Both the position numbers and the translations under genes were made by a program. The notes beneath the pieces are model-generated. The model did no database searches. It was not told the DNA's origin and saw only the letters and a list, made by a program, of their open reading frames with translations. Positions 22,056-34,600 of a stretch of DNA of 64,000 bases are shown piece after piece. This DNA comes from Dromaius novaehollandiae (lineage: Eukaryota; Chordata; Aves; Casuariiformes; Dromaiidae), in assembly GCF_036370855.1 (NCBI RefSeq), contig NC_088098.1:198695773-198759772 (forward strand), in the 5' to 3' direction. Position 1 is the first letter of the stretch, and every line of letters starts with the position of its first letter.

Positions 22056-25000
22056 GGAGACCCAGACAATGTAGACAATAGCTGTTCTTAGAAAGCATTC
22101 ATTGGAAGAAACTGTTATGGTGAGGCCAAGCTCTGTACCCCTTACTCAGATACATGGTCCCAATGGGATTAAGAGCAAGAAGAGAAAAATGTGGCCCATC
22201 TTCTGAAGGTTACGTCTGAGAGTTGAACATAAATTCTGATGCAGCATAATAATGATCACATTTGAGCTACATGCATGTGTAAAACCGCATAGAAGAAAGC
22301 TTAAATTTTAAAAGCAGTGGTGCCTGAAACACAAGCAGGCCTGAGCTGAAAAGATAAGAAACCAATCCAAGACATAGATGCTGACATTGTTCTCCCTCTC
22401 TTACTCGACAGCTGCTTGTCTGAGGATCTGTCATACGGAAAATATGTGAATGCGATGAAACATCTGTTATTGTATCTCTGCTCCCACCCAACTCCTTAAA
22501 AGCAAAAACTGCAGGCTTGTTGCTATTTTCAATAGTGCCCAGACACTTGTTGTACGTATGTATTGGAGTATCTGAACTGTAGATAGCATGGTTTCAGGGC
22601 TGCCTGCATGGGGGTGGAAGGGCAGAGCCCTGGACACTAATCTCAGGCATGTGAGGTAATACAAATACAATGTCTTAAAGCAGCATATAATCCTGAAAAG
22701 TGTCATTCCAGCAGATTTCCTTTTGAAAATGCTTAGCGGGAGGATCCCCAAATGCACAAGTAGCTAGTTTTGCTTGTGGTATACTCTAACTAGGGAAATA
22801 ATTACTAGCCCAGCTGCTTCTGTTGCCTCTTTTCATCTTATCAGAGAGCTACTTCTCTGATCTCTTGCATGTTGACAGCACATGGCATTTGTGTCTGCTG
22901 GAGAGACAGACAAATTATTCCTGGCATTGGTTATTATTGTTTTGTTTCTCTGATGGAGAAACTGGGAGAGTGTCAGCAAACTGGGTGCAATTAAGAAAAA
23001 AACAAGGAGGCTCCATTTTCAGATAGGAAAGGGGAAAAAAAAGCAAAGAGTCCAAATGTTTGTTTCTGTCGGCTTTAAGCAATAGCTAGGCAGCTTCACA
23101 AACTTAATAAAATGTGCTCCCTACTCCTTAATGCCTATAAAATATATATCCCTGTACAGAAACACCATCTCGCACCAGGCTGAGATTTCAATGAAAAAAG
23201 TATGTTTGTTCAACTGAGTGTTATTTCTTTTACTGACAGGCAAGGTACTTTGTGTCATTTCAAAATCAAATAGCCAGTATGTTCTCATTTGGCTGCTTTT
23301 TCACAGTCTGTAGACGCAGCGGTAAGCAAGTTTAACCACATTAGGAAATTTTAATTTTTAACCTAAAGATGAGACGACAATCTGTCTTGGTTGCTGTCAT
23401 AATCTTCCATCTCAAGCTGACATGTTTATTCTTGGGCATTTACACTGGTGGAGAATGCCATGAAGGATCTGAGTTACAAATGTTAGTTTTGATTGAATAT
23501 GACACTGCAAATAAACATGCCAATGCACTCTGTAGCTTTGTCATCCTCTTTCATCCTCACCAGGCTGTATCTGATACTGCTGGGCACCTGCTGCCAATAA
23601 GTCCATAGAACTGGTATGGGCATCAGACAGGCATATATGAAAATGGCCCAGAATATCAGCTAATAAGAACAGAGATTAGGTGTGAAACCATAGCACTGTG
23701 AAAAATAATGTAAAAGCTCTGGAAAAAATAGCTGACGTTCACTGTGAAACTTCTTGCTACCTAGCCATCATACTTCTGCTTAAGGAAGAGAAAAACATAG
23801 CAGCAGAAAGAGAGAATTTGCACAAAATATCTACGCACAACCTCAGATCAGCCAAGAAAAGATTTCTTTTAAAGAGCAGTCTTCATTGTGTTACTCTCCC
23901 TGTAAAATGGGTGTAGAGGCAAATCCCATACAATGACGAAGGTGGAAAAATCATAGTAAATCTCCATGTCAGTGCCTTTTGTTTTTACTGCTTTGGATGT
24001 GCATTTTGCAGAGCCATAAAAGCATGGAAAAACCTACCAAACAAGTAAATGCTCTTCTTTAACCCTTTGGCACTGGGCAAGGAGTGTCTGGAAATCTTGA
24101 CTTTTAGTTTCAAGGGTATCAAAACAAAACAACAAAAAAAAACAGCTCACAACCCTCAAAAGTCTGGCAAGAGAAGTAAAGAACATAAAAGCTGTGAAAA
24201 TGAGGCTAGCTAGACAAAAATAAAGAGAAGGATTGGCTCTAGAAAATATTAGTCTCTGACTGATTTCTGAAGAAATACAAAGAAAATTATTTTTTTAAAA
24301 AAGACACATTGCTTCTGCTTTGAAAAAGTGGGATTTACAGCAGAAAATGAGGGATTCATTTTATTGCTAATAAAATAACAGTAAACTAGTCTTCGTAAGC
24401 TGTCATCTTTTTGTCATGTTCCCCCATTCTAATCAAAGAAAAAGTTCCAAATAAGGTGATATGACAAAGCATTTTTGAGCATTATAAGGTCACTTTGCTT
24501 CCCAAGCTTGAAATTCCAGTGGGATTCGAAAAGCTTAGCACCATGGCTTCAAAATAAGAGAAGAAGGAAGTAATCTCTATTTTGACACTGAGTTATGAAT
24601 AAACAGAAAGTTAGCTGGAAAACTTCCTTCTAGCTCTGACACACAGAAAAATACTAATAGGTTGCTCAGGTAGTATAGATAATTTAAATAATAATCAATA
24701 TAAAATCATATGAAATCAATATAATAATGTCAACGTTAGTAGATAATTTGGTGCAATACTGAATGTTTATATGTTCATAACAATGACTAAAAGCAGGCAT
24801 ATTTTTTTTGTGTGCATGTGTGTACTGCCTACAAGTGTACATCTTGATTTTACCAAGTTATTTTGCATGGCCTGTCCTCGTCTCTGTATTGTCTTGGCAC
24901 CTGCTTTCCCAATGCACACTTTGCCTCCAGGACTCCCTACCAATCCCACGTCTCTCCAACTGTGTGAGTTTTGCTCCTCACGTATCACAGGTACATGGAG

Positions 25001-25744
25001 TTCAAATAAAGATTACCAGGGCTGCTGGACATGGGGCATTCAAAACAGCAAGCACCCAGTGCTTGGGTGGTTTAACTGATGACTCCTAGCTTAACAGCAG
25101 CCCTAATTTGTTAACACTGAAGTGTCTGGCTATGCATATGGTACTTCTGGGTGCTGCAGTGCTCCAGCCATTACCTTTGTTCAATCATTTGAAGCATTCA
25201 AGTGTATAATGCAATAAAAGGGATTGATGTGAATAACAGATCAACCATCCAGAAGGAAGTTGTTTACTAAAAGAAGAGATGATAAGGAGAAGGGTGAAAT
25301 CTTAGTATGGGCATCCTGATAAGCTTGCTCCCATAGCTGTGCCCTCATTTCTGAGCTAGCACTCCACCGTTACCAGCTTGTGCCTGCTGGGGCAGGCCTT
25401 AACCAACATCTTCTCCAGCTGTGGCCATGGGTGAAGGTGAACGTAACTGCTGCCCTCTGAATTGACCTCATCACTTCTTGAATGCATCAGGTGCATTTAG
25501 TGGAGCTGGGCTGTGGTCAGGGACCTTGCTGTCTGTCTCTGTACTGCTGTGGCACACAGGTGGCAGGAGAGGGACCAAGTGGTGAGACCCATGGGAGCTC
25601 CAGGAAGATACAAGGGAAATCGCGGTTCAAAATGGTGGAACGGAAGGATGTCAGGGGCCCCCCAACAGGGAGGTCCAAGAGCAGGCTGTGCAGTGAGCTT
25701 TCCCTGATCAAAGTGCCTAAATCTGTCTTCAGCATTAAATCAGG
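22056..25744. other. Unique AT-rich sequence
   Basis: No gene is recognised. CCTGTAAAATGGGTGTAG near 23900 is reminiscent of MIR but isolated. Confidence 0.4.
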
Positions 25745-25754
25745 CAGTCCAAAT

Positions 25755-25860
25755 AATGACTGCAGTTCACCGCTTGTAAAATGAGAATTATAAACACATA
25801 GTTACTTGGAAGGGCTGTTATGAGGATTAACATGTGAAAGATTGAGAGGAATTCAGATAT
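25755..25860 (+). mobile_element. MIR-like SINE remnant (3' half)
   Basis: TTGTAAAATGAGAATTATAA, a gap, then GGGCTGTTATGAGGATTAAC followed by ATGTGAAAG, follow the order of the MIR 3' part (TGTAAAATGGGRATAATAAT ... GGGTTGTTGTGAGGATTAAA-TG). The tRNA-related head is not visible. MIR copies in birds are old and few, which fits the divergence. Confidence 0.6.
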
Positions 25861-26985
25861 GACAGTAATGGGGACAGAAACAGGAACCATTTCTATAAGA
25901 AAGCTGAAGTACAATTTCTGATGTTCATGACAAGAATAATCTAGCTCATTCTTCTTTCAGTGCTTTTTCTGTTCAGTGAAAATAAATGTTTGGCCACACT
26001 TCTGGATATAGAGAGTCTTCCCGTCTCCCAAGCAGAACAGCAGAAGCCTCTAGTTCTGTGCTACATGTGTGTCACTAAAGAAAAGAGAAAAAAATAGGTA
26101 ACAGCAACTGTGACTACAAGACCTGCAGGTGTGTGTCCCATGATCACAGGCAGAGCAGCTGCGAGGTTAGGAAATTGCTGGTTTCAACTTTGAAGAGACT
26201 GTATAATAAATTTAAACTAAAATTAAACCATCTCTCCCCCTGGGAAAATCAAAAGCATTTGTTAAACCTGCAAACCAACAGATTGTATATTTTACCTGTA
26301 CTGAATTTGAGCCATTTAACTCTTCCTTCAAATTACATTTACATTAAAGGACATAGAGCTATAGTATACCTTTTTGTTCTTTCAGCCTTCTGCCTTGATG
26401 ACTATTACAGCTGCTGTAGATACCTAAAAAGTAAATAAGAGGGAGAGAGTTCTTTAAAGGAGCAGTGCAAAGTCCAGCTTATATGATAGTATTTCCAATT
26501 CAGCAAGTAAACTGAAGCAAGCATTTGTAAACTTCCCTAGCAACTTAGAACACAAAAAGGATGCTTAATTTTTAAACCCCTTACCTTTTCCTCTGTGAAT
26601 ATGAAATACATGATTCGCACTTTTGCCTTCTTTCAGTTAGTCAGGTTTCAGGTCTTAAGACCTAGGATTTTGTTATTCGACTTGTCCTCCTGGTTCAATG
26701 ATTATAGCAGTTTATACTTTTCATGACTCATATGAAACAAAGGGCTGAATTTCTCATGTCAGTATTATAGCATACAAAGAACTACATTAGGTGACTATCG
26801 AGCCTGCAAAGTGAAGTCCTCAGAGTTTCGCATCAAAGACAACAAAAGTTGTTTAGACATTTAAAGTTATGTGTGTAAGTCTAAGCTAGTTAGCCAGACT
26901 CCTTCTATAGACAGCAGAGTGAAACAGATACCTCCAGAGTGACTGCTGCCTTCCTAAAGACAGTTCTTCTAGGGCAGTTCGGATG
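25861..26985. other. Unique AT-rich sequence
   Basis: A 101-codon frame at 26133-26438 has no recognised domain. No repeat is seen. Confidence 0.4.
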
Positions 26986-26987
26986 AA

Positions 26988-27209
26988 TTGTCCTTGGAAG
27001 GAGCCTATTTCTTTTCATACGGACAAGTGATTTGCAAAAATGTGGACAATCAGTTAAGGTACATCTATCTTCTACTCACAAATATGGGAGAACTGGTTAG
27101 GGATGTGGTAGTCAGTGGCAGCCTTGGCTATAGCAGTCATGAGATAGTTGCATTCAGGATCCCAAGGGGAGTGAGGAAGCAGACCCTGGACTTCAGGAGA
27201 GCAGACTAG
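26988..27209 (+). pseudogene. CR1 ORF2 fragment: C-terminal part of the AP-type endonuclease
   Basis: The frame includes YLLLTNMGELVRDVVVSGSL, then GYSSHEIVAFRI, then TLDFRRAD. It matches the end of the CR1 endonuclease, where the usual motif is SDHEMV. The aspartate of the conserved S-D-H motif is serine here (SSH), so the nicking activity would be lost even without the truncation. The first 20 or so codons may lie outside the repeat. Confidence 0.75.
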
Positions 27210-27377
27210 TTAGGGAATTGGTAGGTGGGATCCCATGGGAGGCAGCTCTGAAAGAAAGCTGGCAGGTCTTTAAGGACAGCAACCTCCAAGCCCAACAGTC
27301 TATATTAATAGTCAGGAGAAAAGGTATCAAGAGACAGGTTTGGATAAGCTTCAGCACAAAAACACAGTACACAGGAT

Positions 27378-27677
27378 GTGGAAGCAGGGACAAGCTACAG
27401 AGGAAGAATTCAGAAATATTGCCTGGGCACAGGTGTCAGGAAAGCCAAAGCTCAACAGGAGTTGAGACTTGCAAGAGACATCAAGGGCAACAAGAAGAGT
27501 TTCTACTGCTATGTTAGTAGTAAGAGGCTGAACTTGGAAAATGTGGGTCTGTTGCTGTATAGGATAGATGATTTAGTGACAGCGGATACAGACACGGCTG
27601 AGGTATTCATTGTTTTCTTTGCCTCAGTCTTCACCAACAAGGTCTCTCAAGCCTCTGTGCTTAGTGAAATAGTTTAA
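27378..27677 (+). pseudogene. CR1 ORF2 fragment: linker between endonuclease and reverse transcriptase
   Basis: [20 protein letters not shown] followed by YCYVSSKR...[14 protein letters not shown] and [15 protein letters not shown] matches the CR1 linker text nearly residue for residue. The frame ends in a stop at 27675-27677. An overlapping frame (27218-27517) carries the preceding GGIPWEAALKESWQVFKDSN block. Confidence 0.85.
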
Positions 27678-27727
27678 GGAGGAGAAGAACAACTGGCAGT
27701 AGACGAGGATCCGGCCAGGGATTATTT

Positions 27728-28108
27728 GTGAGAACTCAACCCAAGCAAGTCCTTGACACCAGGTCGGCTGCCTCCAAGGGTGCCGAGGGGTTGACTGATG
27801 TCCTTGCAAGGCTCCTCTCTGTCATCTTTGAAAGGTCGTGGAGATCCACAGAAACTGAGGGGAAGCAAATAATGCGCCCATCTTCAAAAAAGTGTAAAAG
27901 GACAATCCTGGTCAGCCTCACTTTAATTCCTGCGAAAATCATGGAGCAAGTCCTCTTGGTAAACATTCCCGGGCACAAAAAGAAGAAGGTGGCTGGGAAT
28001 AGTCAGCATGAATTTACCCAGGGTAAACGATGCCTGACCAACATTGTTGCCATTTGCAATAAAATCAGTGGATTTCTGGACAAGGGGAGAGCAGTGGATA
28101 TCATTTAG
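27728..28108 (+). pseudogene. CR1 ORF2 fragment: N-terminal reverse transcriptase
   Basis: The 126-codon frame contains LTDVLARLLSVIFERSW, then ILVSLTLIPAKIMEQVLLV, then SQHEFTQGKRCLTNIVAI and FLDKGRAVDII. This is the CR1 reverse transcriptase up to motif A. The tyrosine codon before LDFSK has become TAG (28106-28108), so translation stops immediately before the first catalytic aspartate. The following bases still read LDFSKVFN. Confidence 0.85.
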
Positions 28109-28339
28109 CTTGACTTTAGCAAGGTTTTCAACATTTCTTTCCTGCAACATTCTCATATTCAAGTTGGCATGTAATGGTGTGGATGAGTGGACAACAAGAT
28201 GAATAAAGAAAATAGTGGGATAGTTAGGCTCAAAGGGTAGCGGTTAATTGGCTGCACTCGACCTGCAGGCCAGTAAAAGTGGAGTAGTATAGGGTCTTTC
28301 CTAGGACATGTGCTGTTTAACATCTTTATTAATAAACCA

Positions 28340-28395
28340 AAAGAGGCAATGGAGTGCTTGCTCATCATGTTTGCAGATGATGCCAAATTAGAGGG
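28340..28395 (+). pseudogene. CR1 reverse-transcriptase motif C (FADD)
   Basis: The bases at 28370-28381 read FADD, the polymerase active-site box, inside LLIMFADDAKLEG. The motif itself is intact, but it lies beyond several stops and indels. Confidence 0.75.
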
Positions 28396-29112
28396 GAATC
28401 AATCGATACACCTGAGGGCAGGCTGCCATTCAGAGAGTTGACTGCTGGAGGAATTGGCCAACAGGAGCCTTATGATATTCAAAAAAGACAAAGGTAAAAT
28501 TTTGCTCCTGGAAAGGAAGAACCCCTGGCACCAGTAGTCTGGGGACAGCTTGACTGGAGAGCAGCTCTGCAGAAAAGGTCCTGGGGTTTGGTGGGCAGCA
28601 AGGTGAGCATGAGCCAGCAGTGTGTCCTGGCAGCAAAGAAGGCCAACAGCATCCTGGGCTGTATAAACAGGAGCAGAGCCAGAGATTTTCCCCCTTTACT
28701 CAGCACTTGCTAGACCACATCTAGATACTGCGTTCAGTTTTGGACTCCCCAGTAAAAGAAAGATGTAGGTAAACTGGAGTGAGTTCAGCACAGGGCCACT
28801 GAGATGGGCCGTGTGAGGGGAGGCTGGTGGAGTTGGGCTTGTTCAGCCTGGAAAAAGGAGTTTTTGTGGGGGAACCTGACAGCAGCCTGACAGTGATTAA
28901 GGAGGAACTAAGGACGAACTTTTTCCCCATGAGGACAGTCTAATATTGGTATAGGTTGCCCAGAGAGGCTGTGCACTCTCCATCCTTGGAGGTTTTAGAG
29001 ACCCAACCAGACATAGACCCAAGTAACCTGGTCTGAATTCAGACCTGACCCTCCTGTGAACAGGAGGCTGGACTAGAGACCTCCTATGATCCTTCTGACC
29101 TGAATTAACCTG

Positions 29113-30726
29113 AGATCCTGAGGTTCAATCTAATGTTAGTTAAAGTAAATCCCATCCCTCTGTCTAACAGCCCAGTCATGCGCATGCACAGACACAGTCC
29201 TCTCTTCCAACAAGAGAGAATATTCTTTCAATACATCTCATCTAGAGGCAACAATGAGGGAGCCAGCGGCATTTTCTCACATCCTTTCCTTGCTTCCAGC
29301 TCTTTGTCCTGTGCCCCCTACCATCATTTTCCCAGCCTGCCCCTCTGCCCATCTCGCCTCCTCAACCTGTCCCTTTTCCCCACTCCATCTTTTCTCCTTC
29401 TTTTCCCCTGGTACCAACCAACCCCTTGTCTGTGTTCTCTCCTCCCAGCTTTGGTCAGCCAGTCAGGCTGTCCACAAAAACTCAATGTTTTCTCCTCTTC
29501 CCTCTAAGTTTCTGAGCTGCAACCAGGAGAGCACTAGGAGCAAAAGATACTAAGTGATGAAGTAACAAAAATGTGGCAGTTGTCTTAAAGCTGGGCCCTC
29601 TTAATCCATCCACCTTAATCCAAGAAGCAGTTATGCCCGTTAAAGATATCCACAGTTTTACCGTGTTCTATCAGCTTATAAAGGGAAGGCTTTTAATAGC
29701 ATTTCAAGAAAAATGCAGCATTTTTACCAAGATTTGAGATTTGTTCATTTAGTATTAATGAAACACGAAATCTGCCAGTTGCCAAACTTGCCAGTGTAGG
29801 CAGGTTTCCAGACTGGCCTGCTTTAGTACTTTATTTTCTTTTTTCTTTAGTGGTGATATGAAGTAAAAATAACATTGGGGATTTTGTTTTGCTATACTTA
29901 TTTTTTATCAGCATCTGTGGAGGCTTTTTTTTACTGTTATTGTTCAATATCATATTCTCTGTGTAGCTTCATCCATTAGCCAAAGATAGCTTCAATTATC
30001 CAATATAGACTATGCAGGAAAACACAGCATTATGGATCCTTTTTCTTCATTCTATATTTTGCATCTGTAATCAAGCTCATGTGCAAATAATGACATTTAG
30101 ACATCCTATTACTTGATTGTGCCTTTAATTTGGGAAGTGAGATAAATAAGTGGTATCAGCTGGGCCAGCAATTAATTGCACATTAAACTGCAGTTTCAAA
30201 AATAGAGCCTGAGTCGACACTCCTAAAAAAACTAGTCCCAGAATATCAGTGTATCATGTGCATTTGTACATATATTGTAAAAATGTAGGCAGTCATCAAA
30301 TGCTTTTTTTTAATATGCAGAGGGTAATATGAAGTGGATATGTACTACTGAGTACGAGAGAGCACTCTAAAAGACAAGAATGGACTCAAGGGCTCACATC
30401 ATGAGTGACTATCTGACATCTTCAGGTCATTCTGGGTATGTCTCCGTGACAAGCTGCAGTGCTGCACATGGTCCTCCAGGCTTGAGGAGCACCAAAAGCA
30501 GCATTGCTGCAGTGGTAGGGTTCCCCTGTGGCTGAGCGCAGCACGGAAGGACCCCTTTTCGCTTCCAGTGCCTGACCTGGCTCTTTCAGTGCTAGCTTGG
30601 GTGGCTCAGCCCATGAAATGCATTGCATTAATAGCATCTGGCAACATGAAGGTAGCCAAAGTACAACACAGTCATCTCTAGTCAGACTGGTGTGGAAAGG
30701 CCATAACCTGCTCCATTCCCAGACAG
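29113..30726. other. Unique sequence with a pyrimidine-rich segment
   Basis: The stretch 29270-29510 is strongly C/T-rich on the + strand. The stretch 30060-30190 is AT-rich with a perfect homeodomain-type palindrome (30168-30179). The stretch 30430-30700 is more GC-rich. No gene is recognised. Confidence 0.4.
30168..30179. promoter_or_regulatory. Perfect 12-bp palindrome GCAATTAATTGC
   Basis: It is self-complementary and centred on TTAA, with two ATTA cores. It resembles a dimeric homeodomain binding site. Function is not shown. Confidence 0.3.
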
Positions 30727-30728
30727 TA

Positions 30729-30762
30729 CTATATATATATGCATATATATACTCAATACATA
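30729..30762. repeat. AT-rich microsatellite (TA)n
   Basis: Two short TA runs are separated by GC, immediately upstream of the CR1 tail. Confidence 0.8.
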
Positions 30763-30775
30763 TACATGCACACTC

Positions 30776-30861
30776 TAGTTGCCCCTTCTCTGAGCAGGGG
30801 GGTTGGACCAGACAATCTCCAGAGGTCCCTTCCAGCCTCAGTGACACTGTGATTCTGTGAT
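30776..30861 (+). mobile_element. Bird-type CR1 tail, about 85 bp
   Basis: CTGAGCAGGGGGGTTGGACC continues as AGACAATCTCCAGAGGTCCC, then TTCCAGCCTCA and two ATTCTGTG-like units at 30851-30861. This is the standard bird CR1 3' end and is little diverged. The rest of the element is missing through 5' truncation. Confidence 0.92.
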
Positions 30862-31539
30862 ATATGTCACTGTGCAAATGTCAACACTATCCACCTCCTC
30901 ATTAAAAGGCCAAGATATCACTACTTTGAAGTACATCAGAGTAAGTGGATGGAGGAGGAGCTGGGTTGATGCAAGGGGAAGATGTGAATGGAGAGGTCTA
31001 CGAATGATAAAATCTGAAATAGAAGTGCACGATGGGGGCACAGGCAGCTGGTCTAGAAAAGAGTTAAATACATTTTCAGCAGTCTTGTTTTCTGAGAAAG
31101 AACTTGACATAGTTACTGTGAGCAAACAATCTGAAGACTTCAGCTATGTTCTTCTCTTTGTGAATCATTTGCAGACATATCCTTAATTTTGTAAACTTGC
31201 CATAGGTAGTTGTCCAGTAATTTATGGAAATCTATTTCAACCATGTACAGTGTTCGTGGAATATTGGCTATTATATTTTTAAGTTGTAGTTAGCCTGCTT
31301 TGGATGATGATTGAAACTGTTTAAGTAGGAGAAAATAAACAATTTAGGAAAAATGAGCAACAAATACTCTTTCTTCCTGCACAGAAATATCCAGTTTCTA
31401 GGTGAATACATACTGAAAGTCACCATTCTTTGAACAGATATAAACAAAGCTCCATTCGATAAATGTACATAAATAACAAACGGGAAAGGTTTGTATGTAG
31501 CACAGTCATCAGAATGCAAAGAAAAATTGTTACAAATTC
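30862..31539. other. Unique AT-rich sequence
   Basis: A 109-codon + frame (30857-31186) and a 95-codon - frame have no recognised domain. Confidence 0.4.
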
Positions 31540-31640
31540 TGGATCGGATATCCTAGGCTGGTGTAAAATCAGCATCATTCTAGTGCCAACAACGGAATCA
31601 CTGAAGTTGCACTGATTTATACCAGACGGAAGTCTGGACT
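31540..31640. repeat. Small palindromic element, copy 2
   Basis: GGCTGGTGTAAAATCAGCAT (31556-31575) pairs with TGCACTGATTTATACCAG (31608-31625). The outer text GGATCGGAT before it and AGTCTGGAC after it also pair loosely. It is the same family as the copy at 21975-22055. Confidence 0.6.
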
Positions 31641-34600
31641 TCCTTTTTTCCATTGTTCAACCAGCTTCATTTCTGAAGATTAGAAGGAAAGGATTTAGGA
31701 AGACCATAATAACAGGCAATTGGAACAATGAGCTGTGACTTGATTAAGGTATTCAAGCAAGGCAGAGAAAAAGAGAAGCCAAAACCTGGCAATGTTACTG
31801 TGGTAGTGACAAGTGGACTTAGGGATGAGGGAGATGAAGGAGAGAAAGGAACATCTGGGGTCAGAGATGAGTCTAAGTTTTATGGGTTTAGGAACAAAAT
31901 AAAAGTTTGATTTAGCAAGGACAGAAAACTGGGAGAATGACAGTCAAGCATTGTTAGAATAAAACGGACATTTAGGGGCCAGAAGTACAGAATGATCCAG
32001 GTTCTGCAGTGATTTGATACTAACCTTAGAGAGCCAAAAAAACTCTTAACAAATTAACTGGTAGGTCAGAGAAGCAGAATAACTGATCAGCAGCATTAAG
32101 GCTGGCCTTATTTAGGACAGGATTTATTTACCAGATTTACTATGGTGCTGGTTTTGGTTAAAATTCTTTTTTTACTGAGAATGAGAACTATGAAAGCGTT
32201 TTTCCCACTGCCTGGCTAGTATCATTGTGACAGCAAAAAAGATATTTTTATTGAGGTATTAGATTGCCTGGACATGTGAAGCCGTTTCCCAAATTTTCCC
32301 GGCTCAAAGGAACCATGAAATGAGAAGAAACAAGCTTGCCTCAATTTAAAACCAAAAAGACACAGTGTACAAAACCACACCAGTGGCAGACCCATTGGAC
32401 CAGAACATATGCTTCACCCACTATCTCTGCCATAATCTCTATATACGAGTGTGCACCAGCATTTATATACGCACATGCATATACTTGGCCATCCGAGAAA
32501 CCTGAAATGAAGAAAGAGATGAAATTTTATTTTTAAAATGCTTTAATCCACAACATTATAGAAAACATGTGGGAAACAAGAAAAAGCAGAAATTTAGGAA
32601 GAATTACCATTTCAAACCCAGTTGCCTATATGCCATGGCATATTCACAGGAACCCACTATTTAATAAATCAATACTATTCATATATAAAAGTTAACAATC
32701 TGAACTAAATACAACCTACAGCAATGCTAGTGAGAAGTAATTTACACTGACAGCTTTCCAGAGCAGCTAGTTTTGCTTGATCCAAAATACAATTTTTAGG
32801 AATACACCACAGCTATTTCTAAACCTGCCCTGTACGTTGCTGAAGGGGAAATGGAATGGGAAGAAAGGATAAGAATGAACGAAGAGAGGGAAAGGCATGG
32901 AGGGAAATGCCTGGCCTCGTCCCAGCATGCCCTGTTGCTCTATGTGGCTCCAGAGCAAAGTAAAAATGAAGAAGGCAGGAAGAGACAGGATGTGGGCCTG
33001 GACGCTAGTACCATGCATCAGGGGAACCACTGGAGGCTGTGCCTGGTCTGGTCTTTACATGGGAGTAAAAATCAACCCAAACTGAGAAAAAGCAAGAGGA
33101 AATAAAAGAAACAAAACCAGTAGTCAATGCAGCTTAGAAGACATAAGAAACATAGGAAAAACCCTTTGCATGGCCCAAAAGGGCAAAACAGAGATATATT
33201 GATAGTAAACAGGCACAAATGGACCCAGAGCTCACACTCCAGGCAGTGCCTCACCAGCATGCCCTGCACAGCAGAGCAGAGGGGTCTGCACCACAGCAGA
33301 GTCTGTAGCCTCAAGCAAACGGTTCTGCTCACAGGACTGGTCAGATCTTGATCTCCTTGCACTGCTCCCTCCCAGTTCCTCATGACTTAATGCCAGTTTA
33401 ATTGCATGATAAACCTCCTGCAAGGATACAGGGCTAAAGGCCAGCCAAGGCCCAAAGAGAAGTGTGTCACTCCTCCCCTAATTAATTCAAGCAGAAGGAA
33501 CCTGATCAAAGAAGGGCTGACATTCAATCAAAAGTCAGACAATATGCTCATGAGTAATAAGCACTGTCACATTTTCAGCATGTGCCAAGACTTCCACTGA
33601 AGTACACACTGGAAAAGGGGGAGGAAGGCCAGAAAGGCAATTGCACAACATATGTAACAGAGGCTCAACAGAAGTAAATAGTTCCCCAGACAGAAAACAC
33701 CCCTCCCTGATTCCCCTGTGCACTGCAGGAGGGTCAGACAAAACACTATTCACCCTAATAAGACTGTATTTCATCTATAATAACTGAATGCAGGAGGCTG
33801 ATCCGGGTGCAAATTCTACAGGTACCATACTGTTTGATAAAAACTTTCTCCAGCACAAATGAAAACAACACAGTATGTGACCTTAAAATATCAAAGGCCA
33901 AGAGGACAAAGAAAAGGTTGGCAAAAATTGACCGGTTGGGAAAACAAGTCCACACAAGAACAAGCCATGGTTTCTGGTCTATCAGTCAAAGCTGCTGAAA
34001 ATCTGCCTCGCCTCACTGGAGTGAAGTGGCAATAGGTCTCCAAGTCTTCATCATCTTGAGTCTGTCCTGCTTTTTAGGTAACAAGATCAAAAAGCTTCAG
34101 TGGCAAGACAACTGCAAAACTTTCTCCCTGATGCTCTTCCTAAAAAACATGTAGCACCCAGGCTCAGACATGAGCAACAAGGCATATAGGACAATATGGG
34201 AAAATCATCAAAGAGGTTGTCTTTCTCTGGAGCTATTCTGCCTGAGAAAAAATCAAACCCAGAGCATGTCCAGTCCTGCTCAAATCTTTCATTGCCAGTG
34301 CTGAAAGATGTATGTGGCATGTATGACCAACAAAAATATTGAATATTTACTTCTTTATCCTCATGCCATTGCTTCCTCAAATAAAACTCTTACCATCTCC
34401 TATAAACACTAGTCCTCACTAGTTAAAGGACTCTTAGTCTGACTATTCATTTCCGTAGTCTAAAGCAATTTTGACTGTCTCAGGCACCTCTTATGGCATA
34501 TTTATCAGACAATACAAGACGGTAAGTTCTAAAAATCATGCCATTAACTTTCTCCCATACTTCCTTTTAATCACAAAAAAATTTACGACATCTTCCAGGA

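Larger units (their letters stand above)
26990..29112 (+). mobile_element. CR1 LINE, 5'-truncated, about 2.1 kb, inactive
   Basis: This is the best-preserved CR1 of the window. Across several frames the translated text follows CR1 ORF2: the end of the endonuclease (27061-27209), the linker (27218-27680), the reverse transcriptase (27728-28390), the C-terminal segment with the usual MSQQCVLAAKKANSILG-type text (28600-28680), a LVRPHLxYCVQF equivalent (28700-28745), and the 3' UTR ending near 29110 (GGCTGGACTAGAGACCTCC). Frameshifts and stops separate the blocks. The 5' half, including ORF1, is absent, as is usual for CR1. No clear ATTCTRTG repeats remain at the 3' end. Neighbouring DNA is unique. 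Confidence 0.9.

Noticed and set aside
23899..23916. MIR-like CCTGTAAAATGGGTGTAG
   Set aside because: Same short match without the rest of the SINE.
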